From positions 2,232,001 through 2,296,000 of the forward strand of contig OY769938.1 in the NCBI GenBank assembly GCA_963669295.1: DNA of 64,000 nucleotides. The letters are read 5' to 3'. Source of the stretch: G963669295 sp963669295. Its GTDB lineage: Bacteria; Bacteroidota; Bacteroidia; Flavobacteriales_D; CALLUQ01. The notes under the pieces were generated by a model. The model saw only the letters and a program-made list of their open reading frames with translations, was not told the origin of the DNA and did not search any database. Of the stretch, positions 17,151-27,134 are shown in pieces. The position numbers and the translations under genes were made by a program. Each line of letters starts with the position of its first letter. The first letter of the stretch is position 1.

Positions 17151-19307
17151 ATGAAAAAAATATTTGTTGCAACTTTATCCGCAATTGTGGCTTTTGGCTG
17201 TGGAGAAGCTGAGGAAAATCAAGCAATTGTAGAGGAAAAAATGGCATTTGAATATCCTACCACTGAAAAGGTGGAACATACCGACGATTACTTCGGTCAG
17301 GAAGTAAGTGATCCGTATCGTTGGTTAGAAAACGACACTTCGGCAGAAACAGGAGCGTGGGTGAAAGCACAAAATGAAGTCACTTTTAACTACCTGGCCT
17401 CGATCCCTTACCGCGAAAAAATTGAAGCGCGGTATACCGAATTGTTCAATTACCCCAAGCTAAGTTCTCCTTTTAAGGCAGGCGAATATTATTTCTTTTA
17501 TAAAAATGATGGACTGCAAAATCAATCGGTTATCTACTTTCAAAAAGGGTTGGATGGTACGCCAGAAGTATTCATTGATCCTAATGCGGTATCAGCCGAT
17601 GGAACAGTGTCTATTGGGTTGATTGGTTTTTCAAGTGATTACAAATACGTAGCCTACTCGCGTTCGGAAGCAGGTTCCGACTGGCAGGAAATTCGTGTGA
17701 TGGAAGTGGCTACTAAAAAGGAAATGGACGACCGCCTGGAATGGGTGAAATTTTCTGGAGCCGATTGGTATCAAGATGGGTTCTTTTACAGCCGCTACCC
17801 GGCACCTGAAGAAGGCACTGAACTATCGGCAGCCAACAGTTTCCATTCGGTATACTACCACAAATTAGGTGATGCACAAGAAAATGATGTGCTTGTATAT
17901 AAAGATGAAGAACACCCTAAGATGTATCACTTTGTAGGAGTGTCGGAAGATGATGAATACCTGTTCTTATACAAGTCGACTGGAACGGATGGTTACGAGT
18001 GTCACTATAAAAAGCTGTCGGAAGATGGCTGGAGCTTCACGCCATTGTTTACAGGTTTTGAGTACAAAAGCAGTGTAGTAGACCATTATGAAGGGAAGTT
18101 TTATGTGCAAACCAACATCGATGCGCCCAAATATAAATTGGTAGCCATCGACCCGGCTAATCCAGCTAAAGAAAACTGGGAGGCCATTATTCCAGAATCA
18201 AATAACCTGTTGGAAGGCACTTCTACTGCGGGAGGGAAATTGTACGCCAACTACCTCGAAAATGCTACCAATAGAGTGTATCAGTACAATTATGCCGGTG
18301 AAATGGAGCGCGAAATTGAGTTGCCCGGCCCTGGGTCGGCAGGAGGCTTTTCAGGAAGAAGGGAAGACAAAACCATCTTCTACTCTTACACCTCATTTAC
18401 CTACCCTAACACCATCTTTAAGTACGACATAGAAAGTGGTGCCTCGGAACTATTCCATAAAACAGAATTGCAATTCAACCCCGACGATTACGAATCGAAG
18501 CAAGTGTTTTACAAGAGCAAAGACGGCACAGAAGTATCGATGTTTATTGTACACAAAAAAGGATTGGAACTGGATGGCAACAACCCCACTTTGCTATACG
18601 GCTATGGAGGGTTTAACGTAAGCCTTACCCCATACTTTAGCGCTTCCAACATCATTTTATTAGAAAATGGCGGTGTATATGCTATGCCTAACCTTCGCGG
18701 TGGTGGCGAGTATGGTGAAGAGTGGCACAAGGCAGGCATGCTACACAACAAACAAAATGTATTCGACGACTTTATTGCAGCAGCTGAATTTCTTATTGCT
18801 GAAGGTTATACTTCGAAAGGGAAGCTGGCTATTTCAGGAGGCTCTAATGGTGGGCTGCTGGTAGGCGCCTGCATGACCCAACGTCCGGAATTGTTTCAAG
18901 TGGCCTTGCCGGCTGTAGGAGTAATGGACATGTTGCGCTACCATAAATTTACAGTAGGCTGGGGCTGGGTACCAGAATACGGTTCGAGCGATGAAGAAGA
19001 ACACTTTGCCAACTTACTGAGCTATTCGCCTTTGCACAACCTGCAAGAAGGAGTAGCTTACCCAGCTACCATGGTAACCACTGGCGATCACGACGATAGA
19101 GTGGTGCCAGCACACTCGTTTAAGTTTGCTGCAACACTGCAAGAAAAACACACTGGCGATAACCCCGTGCTGATTCGTATTGAAACCGATGCTGGCCACG
19201 GTGCTGGAAAACCAACATCAAAAATTATTGAAGAGCAAGCCGACAAGTGGGCCTTTATGTTCCACAACATGGGGGTGCTCGACCTTTACCCTGACCCAGA
19301 ATTATAA
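17151..19307 (+). CDS. Prolyl oligopeptidase (S9A), lipoprotein
   Basis: A 718-residue serine peptidase of the prolyl oligopeptidase family. The N-terminus is a lipoprotein signal (MKKIFVATLSAIVAFGC, Cys17), so it is probably membrane-attached in the periplasm. Residues of about 30-430 form the seven-bladed propeller (YRWLEND near the start is the usual S9A opening). The C-terminal hydrolase domain has the nucleophile Ser565 in GGSNGG, Asp in GDHDDRVVP (about 648) and His683 in DAGHG. The expected activity is cleavage of short peptides after proline. It is monocistronic, with a clear terminator after the stop. Confidence 0.95.
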   Translation: MKKIFVATLSAIVAFGCGEAEENQAIVEEKMAFEYPTTEKVEHTDDYFGQEVSDPYRWLENDTSAETGAWVKAQNEVTFNYLASIPYREKIEARYTELFNYPKLSSPFKAGEYYFFYKNDGLQNQSVIYFQKGLDGTPEVFIDPNAVSADGTVSIGLIGFSSDYKYVAYSRSEAGSDWQEIRVMEVATKKEMDDRLEWVKFSGADWYQDGFFYSRYPAPEEGTELSAANSFHSVYYHKLGDAQENDVLVYKDEEHPKMYHFVGVSEDDEYLFLYKSTGTDGYECHYKKLSEDGWSFTPLFTGFEYKSSVVDHYEGKFYVQTNIDAPKYKLVAIDPANPAKENWEAIIPESNNLLEGTSTAGGKLYANYLENATNRVYQYNYAGEMEREIELPGPGSAGGFSGRREDKTIFYSYTSFTYPNTIFKYDIESGASELFHKTELQFNPDDYESKQVFYKSKDGTEVSMFIVHKKGLELDGNNPTLLYGYGGFNVSLTPYFSASNIILLENGGVYAMPNLRGGGEYGEEWHKAGMLHNKQNVFDDFIAAAEFLIAEGYTSKGKLAISGGSNGGLLVGACMTQRPELFQVALPAVGVMDMLRYHKFTVGWGWVPEYGSSDEEEHFANLLSYSPLHNLQEGVAYPATMVTTGDHDDRVVPAHSFKFAATLQEKHTGDNPVLIRIETDAGHGAGKPTSKIIEEQADKWAFMFHNMGVLDLYPDPEL

Positions 19308-19328
19308 GCCCCAATAGAATCAATTAAA

Positions 19329-19362
19329 ACGCCCCGCTCATTTTTGAGTGGGGTGTTTTGTT
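19329..19362 (+). terminator. Rho-independent terminator
   Basis: A stem GCCCCGCTCA / TGAGTGGGGT with a TTTT loop, followed by GTTTTGTTT. It ends the prolyl oligopeptidase transcript. Confidence 0.8.
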
Positions 19363-19517
19363 TGGAGTGGGCAACCATGTAAAAGGGTTATTTATAAGAG
19401 AGAATACCCCTCTTCAGGAAGTCTATCGCCATCAATCAACAAACAGGGAGGCTCAGGCGTTTTTCAAACCAAAAAATCCCGTAACTTAGACCTCCCAAAA
19501 CAAAAATTGCAACACCC

Positions 19518-21563
19518 ATGAAACTAAAAAATTACGCACTTGGAGAATGGATGGAAGGCCAGGACGAGGGCAAGCCCTTGTACAATGCCATTACCGGAGA
19601 GCAAATAGCACTGGCCAGTAGTAAGGGGTTAGACTTTGCTGCGATGATGAAGTACGCCCGTGAAGTGGGTGGCCCGGTATTGCGTAAAATGACCTTCCAC
19701 GAGCGTGGAAGAATGTTAAAAGCACTGGCCTTGCACCTGCATGGCATGAAAGATAAATTTTACGAGTTAAGCTACGCCACCGGAGCCACCAAAGCCGACA
19801 GTTGGATTGACATTGAAGGAGGCATTGGCAACCTGTTTGCTTATTCCAGCCTACGCCGGCAATTCCCTAACGAGCCATTTTATGTAGATGGTGACGCGCA
19901 GGGACTTTCTAAAGGAGGCACTTTTATTGGCCACCACATCATGGTGCCAAAAGAAGGGGTGGCCATTCATATCAATGCTTTCAACTTTCCTATTTGGGGC
20001 ATGTTGGAAAAGATAGCCGTGAACCTACTGGCAGGTGTGCCGGCCATTGTAAAACCAGCTACAGTAACCTCATACCTTACCGAGCTAATGGTGAAGGAAA
20101 TTGTAGACTCCAACATCCTGCCTGCTGGAGCTTTGCAACTGATTTGTGGTTCGGCTAATGGCATTTTAGACCATGTAGAGTCGCAAGACGTAGTGACGTT
20201 TACCGGGTCGGCATCTACCGGGAAAATGTTGAAAGCACACCCACGGTTAATTGAAGAAGCAGTACCGTTTAATATGGAGGCCGACTCGTTGAACTGCTCT
20301 GTATTAGGCCCCGATGCTACGCCCGATACTGAGGAGTTTAAAATCTTTATCAAAGAAGTGCGCAAAGAGATGACGGTGAAATGTGGTCAAAAATGTACCG
20401 CAATTCGCAGAATCATAGTGCCCGAAAACCTGGTAGAAGATGTGCAAATTGCCCTGGGGCAGCAACTGGCCAAAACGGTAATAGGCGACCCACAGGTAGA
20501 AGGCGTGCGTATGGGATCGTTGGCCGGTCAAACGCAAGTAGAAGAAGTCAAAGAAAAAGTAGCGCAACTTGCACAAACATCTGAAATAGTGTATGGCGAC
20601 CTGAACGACTTTGAAGTAACAGGAGCCGATAAAAATAAAGGAGCATTTATATCGCCCATTTTAATGTTGAACAACGATCCGTTCAACAACCAGGATACGC
20701 ATAACATTGAAGCCTTTGGTCCGGTAAGCACCATTGTGCCTTACAAAGGCATTGATGAAGCGGTGCAACTGGCACGTATGGGCAAAGGCTCGTTGGTATG
20801 TTCTATTGTTACTGGCGACGACAATGTGGCCAAAGAATTTGTGTTGGGGGCAGCCTCGCATCACGGGCGTATTTTGGTGCTCAATGCCGATTGTGCAAAA
20901 GAAAGCACCGGTCATGGCTCGCCCTTGCCAATGCTTACCCACGGTGGGCCAGGAAGAGCTGGTGGCGGTGAAGAAATGGGCGGCAAGCGCGGAGTAATGC
21001 ACTACCTGCAACGTACTGCTGTGCAAGGATCGCCAACTACTTTAACAAAAGTAACCAACGTATTTCAGTACGGTGCCGAGCAGCCCGAGTCGACCCCACA
21101 CGTATTTAGAAAGCACTTTGAAGAAATAGAAGTGGGCGACACGGTATTCACCCATAAGCATACCGTAACCACTGCCGATATTGTCAACTTTGCCAATGTG
21201 AGTGGCGACAACTTCTATGCCCACATGGATGAAACATCACTGGAAGGCACCATCTTCGAGCAGCGTGTAGCACATGGCTACTTTGTATTGTCGAAAGCAG
21301 CGGGGCTGTTTGTAGAACCAAAAAAAGGCCCGGTATTGTTGAACTACGGGATTGATGAATGTAGATTCACAAAGCCCGTATATGCAGGAGCTACCCTGGG
21401 GGTACGCTTTACCGCAAAAGAAAAAATCGATCAAGAAAAACGAAGTGAAGACGACATTGCCAAGGGCATTGTGAAGTTTTTGGTGGATGTGTACGATGAA
21501 ACCGGTGAAACGGTAGCAATGGCCACCATCCTTACCATGGTTAAAAAATTAGATCAATCGTAA
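19518..21563 (+). CDS. paaZ: PaaZ: oxepin-CoA hydrolase / semialdehyde dehydrogenase
   Basis: A 681-residue bifunctional enzyme of aerobic phenylacetate breakdown. Residues of about 1-520 form an aldehyde dehydrogenase with Glu254 (NMEAD) and catalytic Cys293 in GQKCTA. Residues of about 535-681 form a MaoC-like hydratase with the SGDNFYAH motif (Asp564, His569). These positions match the E. coli PaaZ residues (Glu256, Cys295, Asp561, His566) within a few residues. The enzyme opens the oxepin ring and oxidises the semialdehyde product to 3-oxo-5,6-dehydrosuberyl-CoA. It is followed after 10 bp by an enoyl-CoA hydratase gene. No paaABCDE or paaK is in this window. Confidence 0.95.
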   Translation: MKLKNYALGEWMEGQDEGKPLYNAITGEQIALASSKGLDFAAMMKYAREVGGPVLRKMTFHERGRMLKALALHLHGMKDKFYELSYATGATKADSWIDIEGGIGNLFAYSSLRRQFPNEPFYVDGDAQGLSKGGTFIGHHIMVPKEGVAIHINAFNFPIWGMLEKIAVNLLAGVPAIVKPATVTSYLTELMVKEIVDSNILPAGALQLICGSANGILDHVESQDVVTFTGSASTGKMLKAHPRLIEEAVPFNMEADSLNCSVLGPDATPDTEEFKIFIKEVRKEMTVKCGQKCTAIRRIIVPENLVEDVQIALGQQLAKTVIGDPQVEGVRMGSLAGQTQVEEVKEKVAQLAQTSEIVYGDLNDFEVTGADKNKGAFISPILMLNNDPFNNQDTHNIEAFGPVSTIVPYKGIDEAVQLARMGKGSLVCSIVTGDDNVAKEFVLGAASHHGRILVLNADCAKESTGHGSPLPMLTHGGPGRAGGGEEMGGKRGVMHYLQRTAVQGSPTTLTKVTNVFQYGAEQPESTPHVFRKHFEEIEVGDTVFTHKHTVTTADIVNFANVSGDNFYAHMDETSLEGTIFEQRVAHGYFVLSKAAGLFVEPKKGPVLLNYGIDECRFTKPVYAGATLGVRFTAKEKIDQEKRSEDDIAKGIVKFLVDVYDETGETVAMATILTMVKKLDQS

Positions 21564-21573
21564 AAGGAAAAAT

Positions 21574-22347
21574 ATGGAAGCAAATGCAGTGGACTTAGGT
21601 TCGGTAGAAACCTCTGTAAACAATGGGGTAGGAACCATTGAATTCTTTCACCCATTAAGCAACTCCCTCCCTGGGAAAATTTTGCGAAAGTTGGCCAATA
21701 CCATCACTGAGATGGGGCAGGACGATGCAGTAAAAGTAATCATCTTGCGCAGTGCTGGTGAGCGGGCGTTTTGTGCTGGCGCCTCTTTCGACGAACTCAT
21801 CTCCATCAAAGACCTGGATACAGGCAAGCAATTTTTCTCGGGCTTTGCCAGTGTAATCAATGCAGCACGCAAATGCCCCAAACTCATTATTGGAAGAGTA
21901 CAGGGAAAAGCTGTGGGTGGAGGTGTAGGAATGGCTTCGGCCGTTGACTTTTGCTATGCCACCAAATTTGCTGCGGTAAAGCTCAGTGAGTTGGCAGTAG
22001 GCATTGGCCCCTTTGTAGTAGGCCCTGCAGTAGAGCGTAAAGTAGGTACCTCGGCCATGAGCATGATGGCCATCAATGCCACCGAATGGTACCCTGCCGA
22101 ATGGGCTAGAGAAAAAGGGTTGTATGCCGATATTTTCGACAGTGCCGAAGCGATGGATGAAGCCATTGATGCACTGGCACAAAAACTGGCAGCTTCTAAC
22201 CCCGAAGCCATGCAATTGCTGAAAAAGGTATTTTGGGAAGGCACTGACCATTGGGATGAACTACTGGCCGAACGTGCTGCGATGAGTGGAAAGCTGGTGT
22301 TGTCAGACTTCACCATCAATGCCATCAACAGTTTTAAGAAAAAGTAA
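21574..22347 (+). CDS. Enoyl-CoA hydratase/isomerase family protein
   Basis: A 257-residue crotonase-fold protein cotranscribed with paaZ (10-bp gap). The oxyanion-hole segments are visible (FCAGASFDEL and GRVQGKAVGGGVGMASAVDF), with the conserved Gly pairs. Position next to paaZ suggests the PaaG/PaaF-type hydratase or isomerase step on ring-derived acyl-CoAs. A methylglutaconyl-CoA hydratase-like role cannot be excluded, so no symbol is assigned. Confidence 0.85.
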   Translation: MEANAVDLGSVETSVNNGVGTIEFFHPLSNSLPGKILRKLANTITEMGQDDAVKVIILRSAGERAFCAGASFDELISIKDLDTGKQFFSGFASVINAARKCPKLIIGRVQGKAVGGGVGMASAVDFCYATKFAAVKLSELAVGIGPFVVGPAVERKVGTSAMSMMAINATEWYPAEWAREKGLYADIFDSAEAMDEAIDALAQKLAASNPEAMQLLKKVFWEGTDHWDELLAERAAMSGKLVLSDFTINAINSFKKK

Positions 22348-22517
22348 TGCTCGTGTTTTGCCATTGAGACACCATTGTGTGAAATTAACTTTGGCAATTT
22401 CATGAATTACATTATAATATTTGCCGCTGGTTAAATGACCCGCAACTATATGCGGAAAACTTCGTATATTGCAATACTTTGACCTGTAACTACAAACCTG
22501 CATAAACATTGGTACCC

Positions 22518-24614
22518 ATGGCGGAAACAATGACCGATCCGAAGCAAAATAAAAAGAGCAAGATAAAAGAAGAAACCCTACTCAAAGGATATGAGTTGCT
22601 ATGCACAGCCATGGCCATGGCCGAAATATATGAAGCCAACGCCAAGGTAACCAGCAAGTACGTGCATGCCACTTCGCGTGGTCATGAGGCGGTACAACTG
22701 GCATTGGGCCTACAACTGTTGCCGCAAGATTACCTTTCGGCATACTATCGCGACGATTCTATTTTATTGAGCATTGGCATGACACCGTATGAGTTGATGC
22801 TTCAACTTATGGCCAAGCGAGAAGACCCATTTTCGGGAGGGCGTACCTATTATTGCCACCCCAGCTTGAAACGCGATGACATGCCTAAAATCCCTCACCA
22901 ATCGTCGGCTACAGGCATGCAGGCAATTCCTACTACCGGTGTAGCCATGGGGTTGCAGTACAAAGAAAAAGTGGGCATTGCCGAAGACTTTGGCGGAGCC
23001 AACCCCATTGCAGTATGTTCGCTGGGCGACGCCTCTATTACTGAGGGAGAAGTATCGGAAGCATTTCAAATGGCAGTGCTTAAGCAACTGCCTATCTTAT
23101 ACCTTGTGCAAGACAACGAGTGGGACATCTCGGCCAACGCGGAGGAAACACGCGCCCAGGATGCCACTGAATTTGCCAGAGGATTTAAGGGATTGGAAAC
23201 ACGCACCATCAATGGCAGCGATTTTATGGAATCGTATACCACCATTGAAGAAGTGATTGCCACCATAAGGAAAGAACGAAGACCATTTTTGATTCATGCG
23301 CATGTGCCGTTATTGAATCATCACACTTCGGGGGTACGTAAAGAGTGGTACCGCGACGATTTAGAAGAGCAAGCCAAGCGCGATCCATATCCGCTGTACC
23401 GCCAACAACTGCTGGACCTTGGTGTAGCAGAAGGACATCTGAAAGAAATTGAAGAACAAGCCAAAGCCACTGTAGCGGCAGATTATGAAAAAGCATTGAG
23501 TGCAGAAGATCCACGCCCGGAAGATTTGATGGATCACTGTTATGCACCCACCCCAATTACAGAAGAAAAAGGAGAGCGTGAACCCGAAGGCAAGGAGCCT
23601 ACCGTGATGGTAGACAGTGCACTTTTTGCAGTACGCGAGTTGATGTCGGAAAACAAAGAATGCCTGCTTTATGGGCAGGATGTGGGTGGCCGACTGGGAG
23701 GTGTGTTTCGTGAGGCAGCAACATTGGCACAGCAATTTGGCGACGATAGGGTATTCAATACCCCCATACAAGAAGCATTCATTGTAGGCAGTACTGTAGG
23801 CATGTCGGCAGTGGGGTTAAAGCCCATTGTTGAGGTGCAATTTGCCGATTATATATGGCCAGGCTTGAACCAGCTGTTTACCGAAGTAAGTCGATCGTAC
23901 TATTTATCGAACGGCAAGTGGGCCACCAGCATGATTTTACGTGTTCCTATTGGAGCCTATGGCTCTGGAGGACCCTATCATTCTTCCAGCGTAGAAAGTG
24001 TGGTGACCAACATTCGAGGCATCAAGGTAGCTTACCCTTCTACGGGAGCAGACCTTAAAGGATTATTGAAGTCGGCCTATTACGATCCCAACCCTGTGGT
24101 AATGTTTGAACACAAAGGGTTGTACTGGTCGAAACTGGCGGGCACTGAAGAGGCAAAAACCATTGAACCTTCGGCCGATTATGTCATTCCTTTTGGCAAG
24201 GCAAGGATGGTTTTGGAAGCTGATGCGGAGCCAACCAATAATGGTGAAACGGTTACCGTAATTACGTACGGCCGGGGAGTATATTGGACCAAAGAGGCGG
24301 AAAAGCAGTTTCCGGGCAGGGTAGAAATTGTTGACCTGCGTACCCTGGTGCCCTGGGATGAGGAAACCGTATTCAACTCGGTAAGGAAGCACAACAAATG
24401 TTTGGTGGTGACCGAAGAGCCCATCACCAACTCCTTTGGACAAAGCATTGCAGGAAGCATTGCTCGCAATTGTTTTGAAGCATTGGACGCACCGGTAGAA
24501 ATAGTGGGCGCTGCCAACATTCCGGCACCACCACTCAACTCTATCTTGGAAGCTACCTACCTGCCCAATGGCGAAAAAGTAGCTGCCGCTATTCAACAGT
24601 TGTTAGATTACTAG
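22518..24614 (+). CDS. 2-oxoacid dehydrogenase E1, fused alpha and beta subunits
   Basis: A 698-residue thiamine-diphosphate enzyme. The alpha part (about 1-345) has the TPP motif GDASITEG (Gly170-Asp171) and VQDNEWDIS. The beta part (about 355-698) has LYGQDVGGRLGGVFREA and FADYIWPGLNQL. Bacteroidota typically carry this E1 as one fused chain in the branched-chain 2-oxoacid dehydrogenase complex, passing acyl groups to a lipoyl E2 encoded elsewhere. The ATG at 22518 is preferred over an in-frame TTG at 22509. It has its own terminator and a 170-bp upstream gap, so it is probably separate from paaZ. Confidence 0.92.
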   Translation: MAETMTDPKQNKKSKIKEETLLKGYELLCTAMAMAEIYEANAKVTSKYVHATSRGHEAVQLALGLQLLPQDYLSAYYRDDSILLSIGMTPYELMLQLMAKREDPFSGGRTYYCHPSLKRDDMPKIPHQSSATGMQAIPTTGVAMGLQYKEKVGIAEDFGGANPIAVCSLGDASITEGEVSEAFQMAVLKQLPILYLVQDNEWDISANAEETRAQDATEFARGFKGLETRTINGSDFMESYTTIEEVIATIRKERRPFLIHAHVPLLNHHTSGVRKEWYRDDLEEQAKRDPYPLYRQQLLDLGVAEGHLKEIEEQAKATVAADYEKALSAEDPRPEDLMDHCYAPTPITEEKGEREPEGKEPTVMVDSALFAVRELMSENKECLLYGQDVGGRLGGVFREAATLAQQFGDDRVFNTPIQEAFIVGSTVGMSAVGLKPIVEVQFADYIWPGLNQLFTEVSRSYYLSNGKWATSMILRVPIGAYGSGGPYHSSSVESVVTNIRGIKVAYPSTGADLKGLLKSAYYDPNPVVMFEHKGLYWSKLAGTEEAKTIEPSADYVIPFGKARMVLEADAEPTNNGETVTVITYGRGVYWTKEAEKQFPGRVEIVDLRTLVPWDEETVFNSVRKHNKCLVVTEEPITNSFGQSIAGSIARNCFEALDAPVEIVGAANIPAPPLNSILEATYLPNGEKVAAAIQQLLDY

Positions 24615-24632
24615 TGAACAATCATTAACATA

Positions 24633-24668
24633 ATAAAAGGTTCGAGGGCATTCGAGCCTTTTTTATTG
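24633..24668 (+). terminator. Rho-independent terminator
   Basis: AAAAGGTTCGA / TTCGAGCCTTTT (one G-U pair) with a GGGCA-type loop and a T6 run, directly after the E1 gene and only about 10 bp before the next ATG. The hydrolase operon therefore either has its promoter overlapping this hairpin or depends on read-through. Confidence 0.75.
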
Positions 24669-24675
24669 AATACAC

Positions 24676-25356
24676 ATGCAACCACTTTTATTATTACACG
24701 GAGCCATTGGCGCAAAAGATCAACTGGTACCGCTACAGCAGGCGCTGGCTGATCAATTCGAAACCCACGCCATTAACTTTTCCGGCCATGGAGGCACTCC
24801 GCTGCCAGCCGCCTATACCATTTCGCAGTTTGCCAACGATGTGTTGCAATGGATGGAGCAAAAAGCCATAAACCGCATCAATATTTTTGGGTACAGCATG
24901 GGGGGGTATGTAGCGATGTACCTGGCCAAACACCACCCGGAAAAAGTGGGGAAAATATTTACGGTAGCTACCAAGTATGCCTGGAGTGAAGCCATTGCAG
25001 CAAAGGAAGTGAAGTTGCTCAATCCCGAAAAGATTGAAGAAAAAGTGCCGACCTTTGCGCAAGCATTAAAACAACGCCATGCTCCGGAAGACTGGAAAGT
25101 TGTGATGGCAAAAACAGCCGATATGATGCTGGCCCTGGGCAAAAACAGTTCGTTGCAACAGGCCGACTATGCAAGCATTGAACACACGGTGCAAGTAGCA
25201 GTGGGCGATAAAGATACCATGGTAAGCTTGGAAGAAACAGCAGCAGTATATCAGGCCCTACCCAATGCCAGCTTGTTGGTAATGCCCCACACCCCTCACC
25301 CCATTGAGCAAATGAATGTGGAGCGACTGGCACACGAAATCAAACAGTATTTTTAG
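24676..25356 (+). CDS. Alpha/beta hydrolase
   Basis: A 226-residue alpha/beta hydrolase of the short BioH/MenH-like kind. LLLHGAIGAKDQL supplies the oxyanion strand, GYSMGG contains the nucleophile Ser74, and PHTPHPIEQMN near the end supplies the His. Asp in VGDKDTMV is the probable acid. The substrate is unknown. It is the first gene of a six-gene run in which every neighbour is separated by a few bases or overlaps, and which holds three more alpha/beta hydrolases of different families. Confidence 0.88.
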   Translation: MQPLLLLHGAIGAKDQLVPLQQALADQFETHAINFSGHGGTPLPAAYTISQFANDVLQWMEQKAINRINIFGYSMGGYVAMYLAKHHPEKVGKIFTVATKYAWSEAIAAKEVKLLNPEKIEEKVPTFAQALKQRHAPEDWKVVMAKTADMMLALGKNSSLQQADYASIEHTVQVAVGDKDTMVSLEETAAVYQALPNASLLVMPHTPHPIEQMNVERLAHEIKQYF

Positions 25357-25358
25357 CG

Positions 25359-25940
25359 ATGTTGTTTACGCAAGACATTGTATTAGAAAACGACCATGTG
25401 TTGTTGCGCCCAATGGCTACCAGCGATATTGGAGGACTTAAAGAAGTGGCCTTTGATGAGGTGATTTGGAAATACATGTCTACCCGGGTTACCAACGAGA
25501 CAGAGTTAGCAGCCTATGTGGTGAATGCCATTAACGACCGGAAACACCATGTTCGATACCCTTTTGTAATCATTAATAAAGCAACTGGGGAGGCCATGGG
25601 ATCGACCAGCTACGGCAACTACTCGCAACGCGATGAACGGGTAGAGATTGGGTGGACCTGGTTGGGAGCAGCGTTTCGGGGAGCTGGATGGAATAAACAG
25701 TGCAAACATTTGTTGTTGCAATACGCTTTTGAGCAGTTGCACTTACAGCGGGTAGAATTAAAAACCGACGTGTTGAACCAGCCATCGCGCAAGGCCATGC
25801 TAAAATTGGGCTGTGTAGAAGAAGGGGTGTTGCGCAGCCATACCTTGATGAACGACAGAAGAAGGCGCGACACCATTTATTATAGCATTTTGGCAGCAGA
25901 ATGGCCTGCCGTAAAGAAACACCTAACCCTCCATGAATAA
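25359..25940 (+). CDS. GNAT N-acetyltransferase, RimJ/RimL-like
   Basis: A 193-residue GNAT. LRPMATSDIGGL at the start and the acetyl-CoA region (VEIGWTWLGAAFRGAGWN, then LLQYAFEQLHLQRVELKTD and NQPSRKAMLKLGCVEEG) are typical of the RimJ/RimL subgroup, whose members acetylate protein N-termini or small amines. It begins 2 bp after the preceding stop and ends 8 bp inside the next gene. Confidence 0.9.
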   Translation: MLFTQDIVLENDHVLLRPMATSDIGGLKEVAFDEVIWKYMSTRVTNETELAAYVVNAINDRKHHVRYPFVIINKATGEAMGSTSYGNYSQRDERVEIGWTWLGAAFRGAGWNKQCKHLLLQYAFEQLHLQRVELKTDVLNQPSRKAMLKLGCVEEGVLRSHTLMNDRRRRDTIYYSILAAEWPAVKKHLTLHE

Positions 25941-26364
25941 CGAGCATTACAGGAAGCTGGAAAACATGTACCAAACAGCACCCATCAATGGGTTTTACGA
26001 ACCCACCATGGTGGTAAGTCATCAGCAAGCAGAGATTACGATCGAGCTAAGGCAGCAACATTTTCATGCGGCCAATGCGGTGCATGGTTCGGTGTATTTT
26101 AAGATGTTAGACGATGCGGCATTTTTTGCCGCCAACTCGGTGGTGGAAGAGGTGTTTGTGCTCACCACCTCGTTTAATCTTCATTTCTTACGCCCGGTAA
26201 GCGAAGGGCAAATCAGGGCGGTAGGAACGTTGGTGTTCAACTCAAAAGCACTGCTGATTGCTGAGGCAAAATTATTCAATGCACAAGGCAAAGCAATTGC
26301 ATTTGGTACAGGCCACTTTGCCAAAAGCCGCATCCCATTAACCGAAGACATTGGCTACCGGTAA
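25933..26364 (+). CDS. PaaI-like hotdog thioesterase
   Basis: A 143-residue hotdog-fold thioesterase. The HGSVYFKMLDDAAFFAANS helix, followed by TTSFNLHFLRPV, is the PaaI/YdiI pattern, with the Asp pair DD in the catalytic area. Members hydrolyse acyl-CoA thioesters; PaaI rescues CoA from dead-end phenylacetate intermediates. The location about 4.4 kb from paaZ makes that role possible, but the packing with general hydrolases does not prove it. It overlaps the GNAT gene by 8 bp and the next ATG by 1 bp. Confidence 0.85.
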   Translation: MNNEHYRKLENMYQTAPINGFYEPTMVVSHQQAEITIELRQQHFHAANAVHGSVYFKMLDDAAFFAANSVVEEVFVLTTSFNLHFLRPVSEGQIRAVGTLVFNSKALLIAEAKLFNAQGKAIAFGTGHFAKSRIPLTEDIGYR

Positions 26365-27134
26365 TGAGTGAGCTAACTGCTAACGGTGTAAGCCTGTGTT
26401 ATCGATTTATCGCTACGCACTTTGAAGGCCCTTTGCTGGTGTTTTTACACGAAGGACTGGGCAGCATAGCACAATGGAAAGATTACCCTGAAAAACTTTG
26501 TGCAGAAGTACAATGCCCGGGGCTGGTGTACGAACGGCAAGGGTATGGCAATTCCGATCCATTGCAAGAAAAGCGCGACAATACCTACTTGCACCGGTAT
26601 GCTCTCGAAGAATTGCCGGCAGTATTGGAGACGTTGGGTGTGGTGCAAGACATCATTTTAGTAGGTCATAGCGATGGAGGCTCTATCGCCTTGATTTATG
26701 CAGCCCACCACCCTCAGCAAGTAAAAGGTATTGTTACCGAAGCCGCGCATGTATTTGTAGAAGACGTTACGTTGGCGGGCATTACCCCAGTAGTAAAACA
26801 ATACCAACAGGGCGGGCTAAAAAAGGCATTGGAAAAATACCATGGCACGAATACAGCAGCTATTTTTTATGGCTGGGCCGATACGTGGCACCTGCCCTCC
26901 TTCAGGGGGTGGAACATTGAAGCACTGCTGCCACGCATTACAGTGCCAGTATTGGCCATACAAGGCATTGATGATGAATATGGCACTCCCGAACAGGTGG
27001 CTGCCATTGTAGCGCAAACAGCCGGCCCGGCAACGCCATTGCTGGTGGAACGTTGTGGGCACAACCCCCACCAACAAGCCACCGCACCGGTACTTGCTGC
27101 TACGGCTAACTTTATACAACAGTTAAACACATGA
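26364..27134 (+). CDS. Alpha/beta hydrolase
   Basis: A 256-residue alpha/beta hydrolase. VFLHEGLGSIAQWKDYP is the oxyanion region, VGHSDGGS holds Ser103, IDDEYGTPEQ the probable acid, and RCGHNPHQQ the His. The opening HEGLG and the HSDGG elbow are typical of hydrolases acting on small esters or C-C bonds. It is translationally coupled to both neighbours (TAATG and ATGA overlaps). Confidence 0.9.
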   Translation: MSELTANGVSLCYRFIATHFEGPLLVFLHEGLGSIAQWKDYPEKLCAEVQCPGLVYERQGYGNSDPLQEKRDNTYLHRYALEELPAVLETLGVVQDIILVGHSDGGSIALIYAAHHPQQVKGIVTEAAHVFVEDVTLAGITPVVKQYQQGGLKKALEKYHGTNTAAIFYGWADTWHLPSFRGWNIEALLPRITVPVLAIQGIDDEYGTPEQVAAIVAQTAGPATPLLVERCGHNPHQQATAPVLAATANFIQQLNT

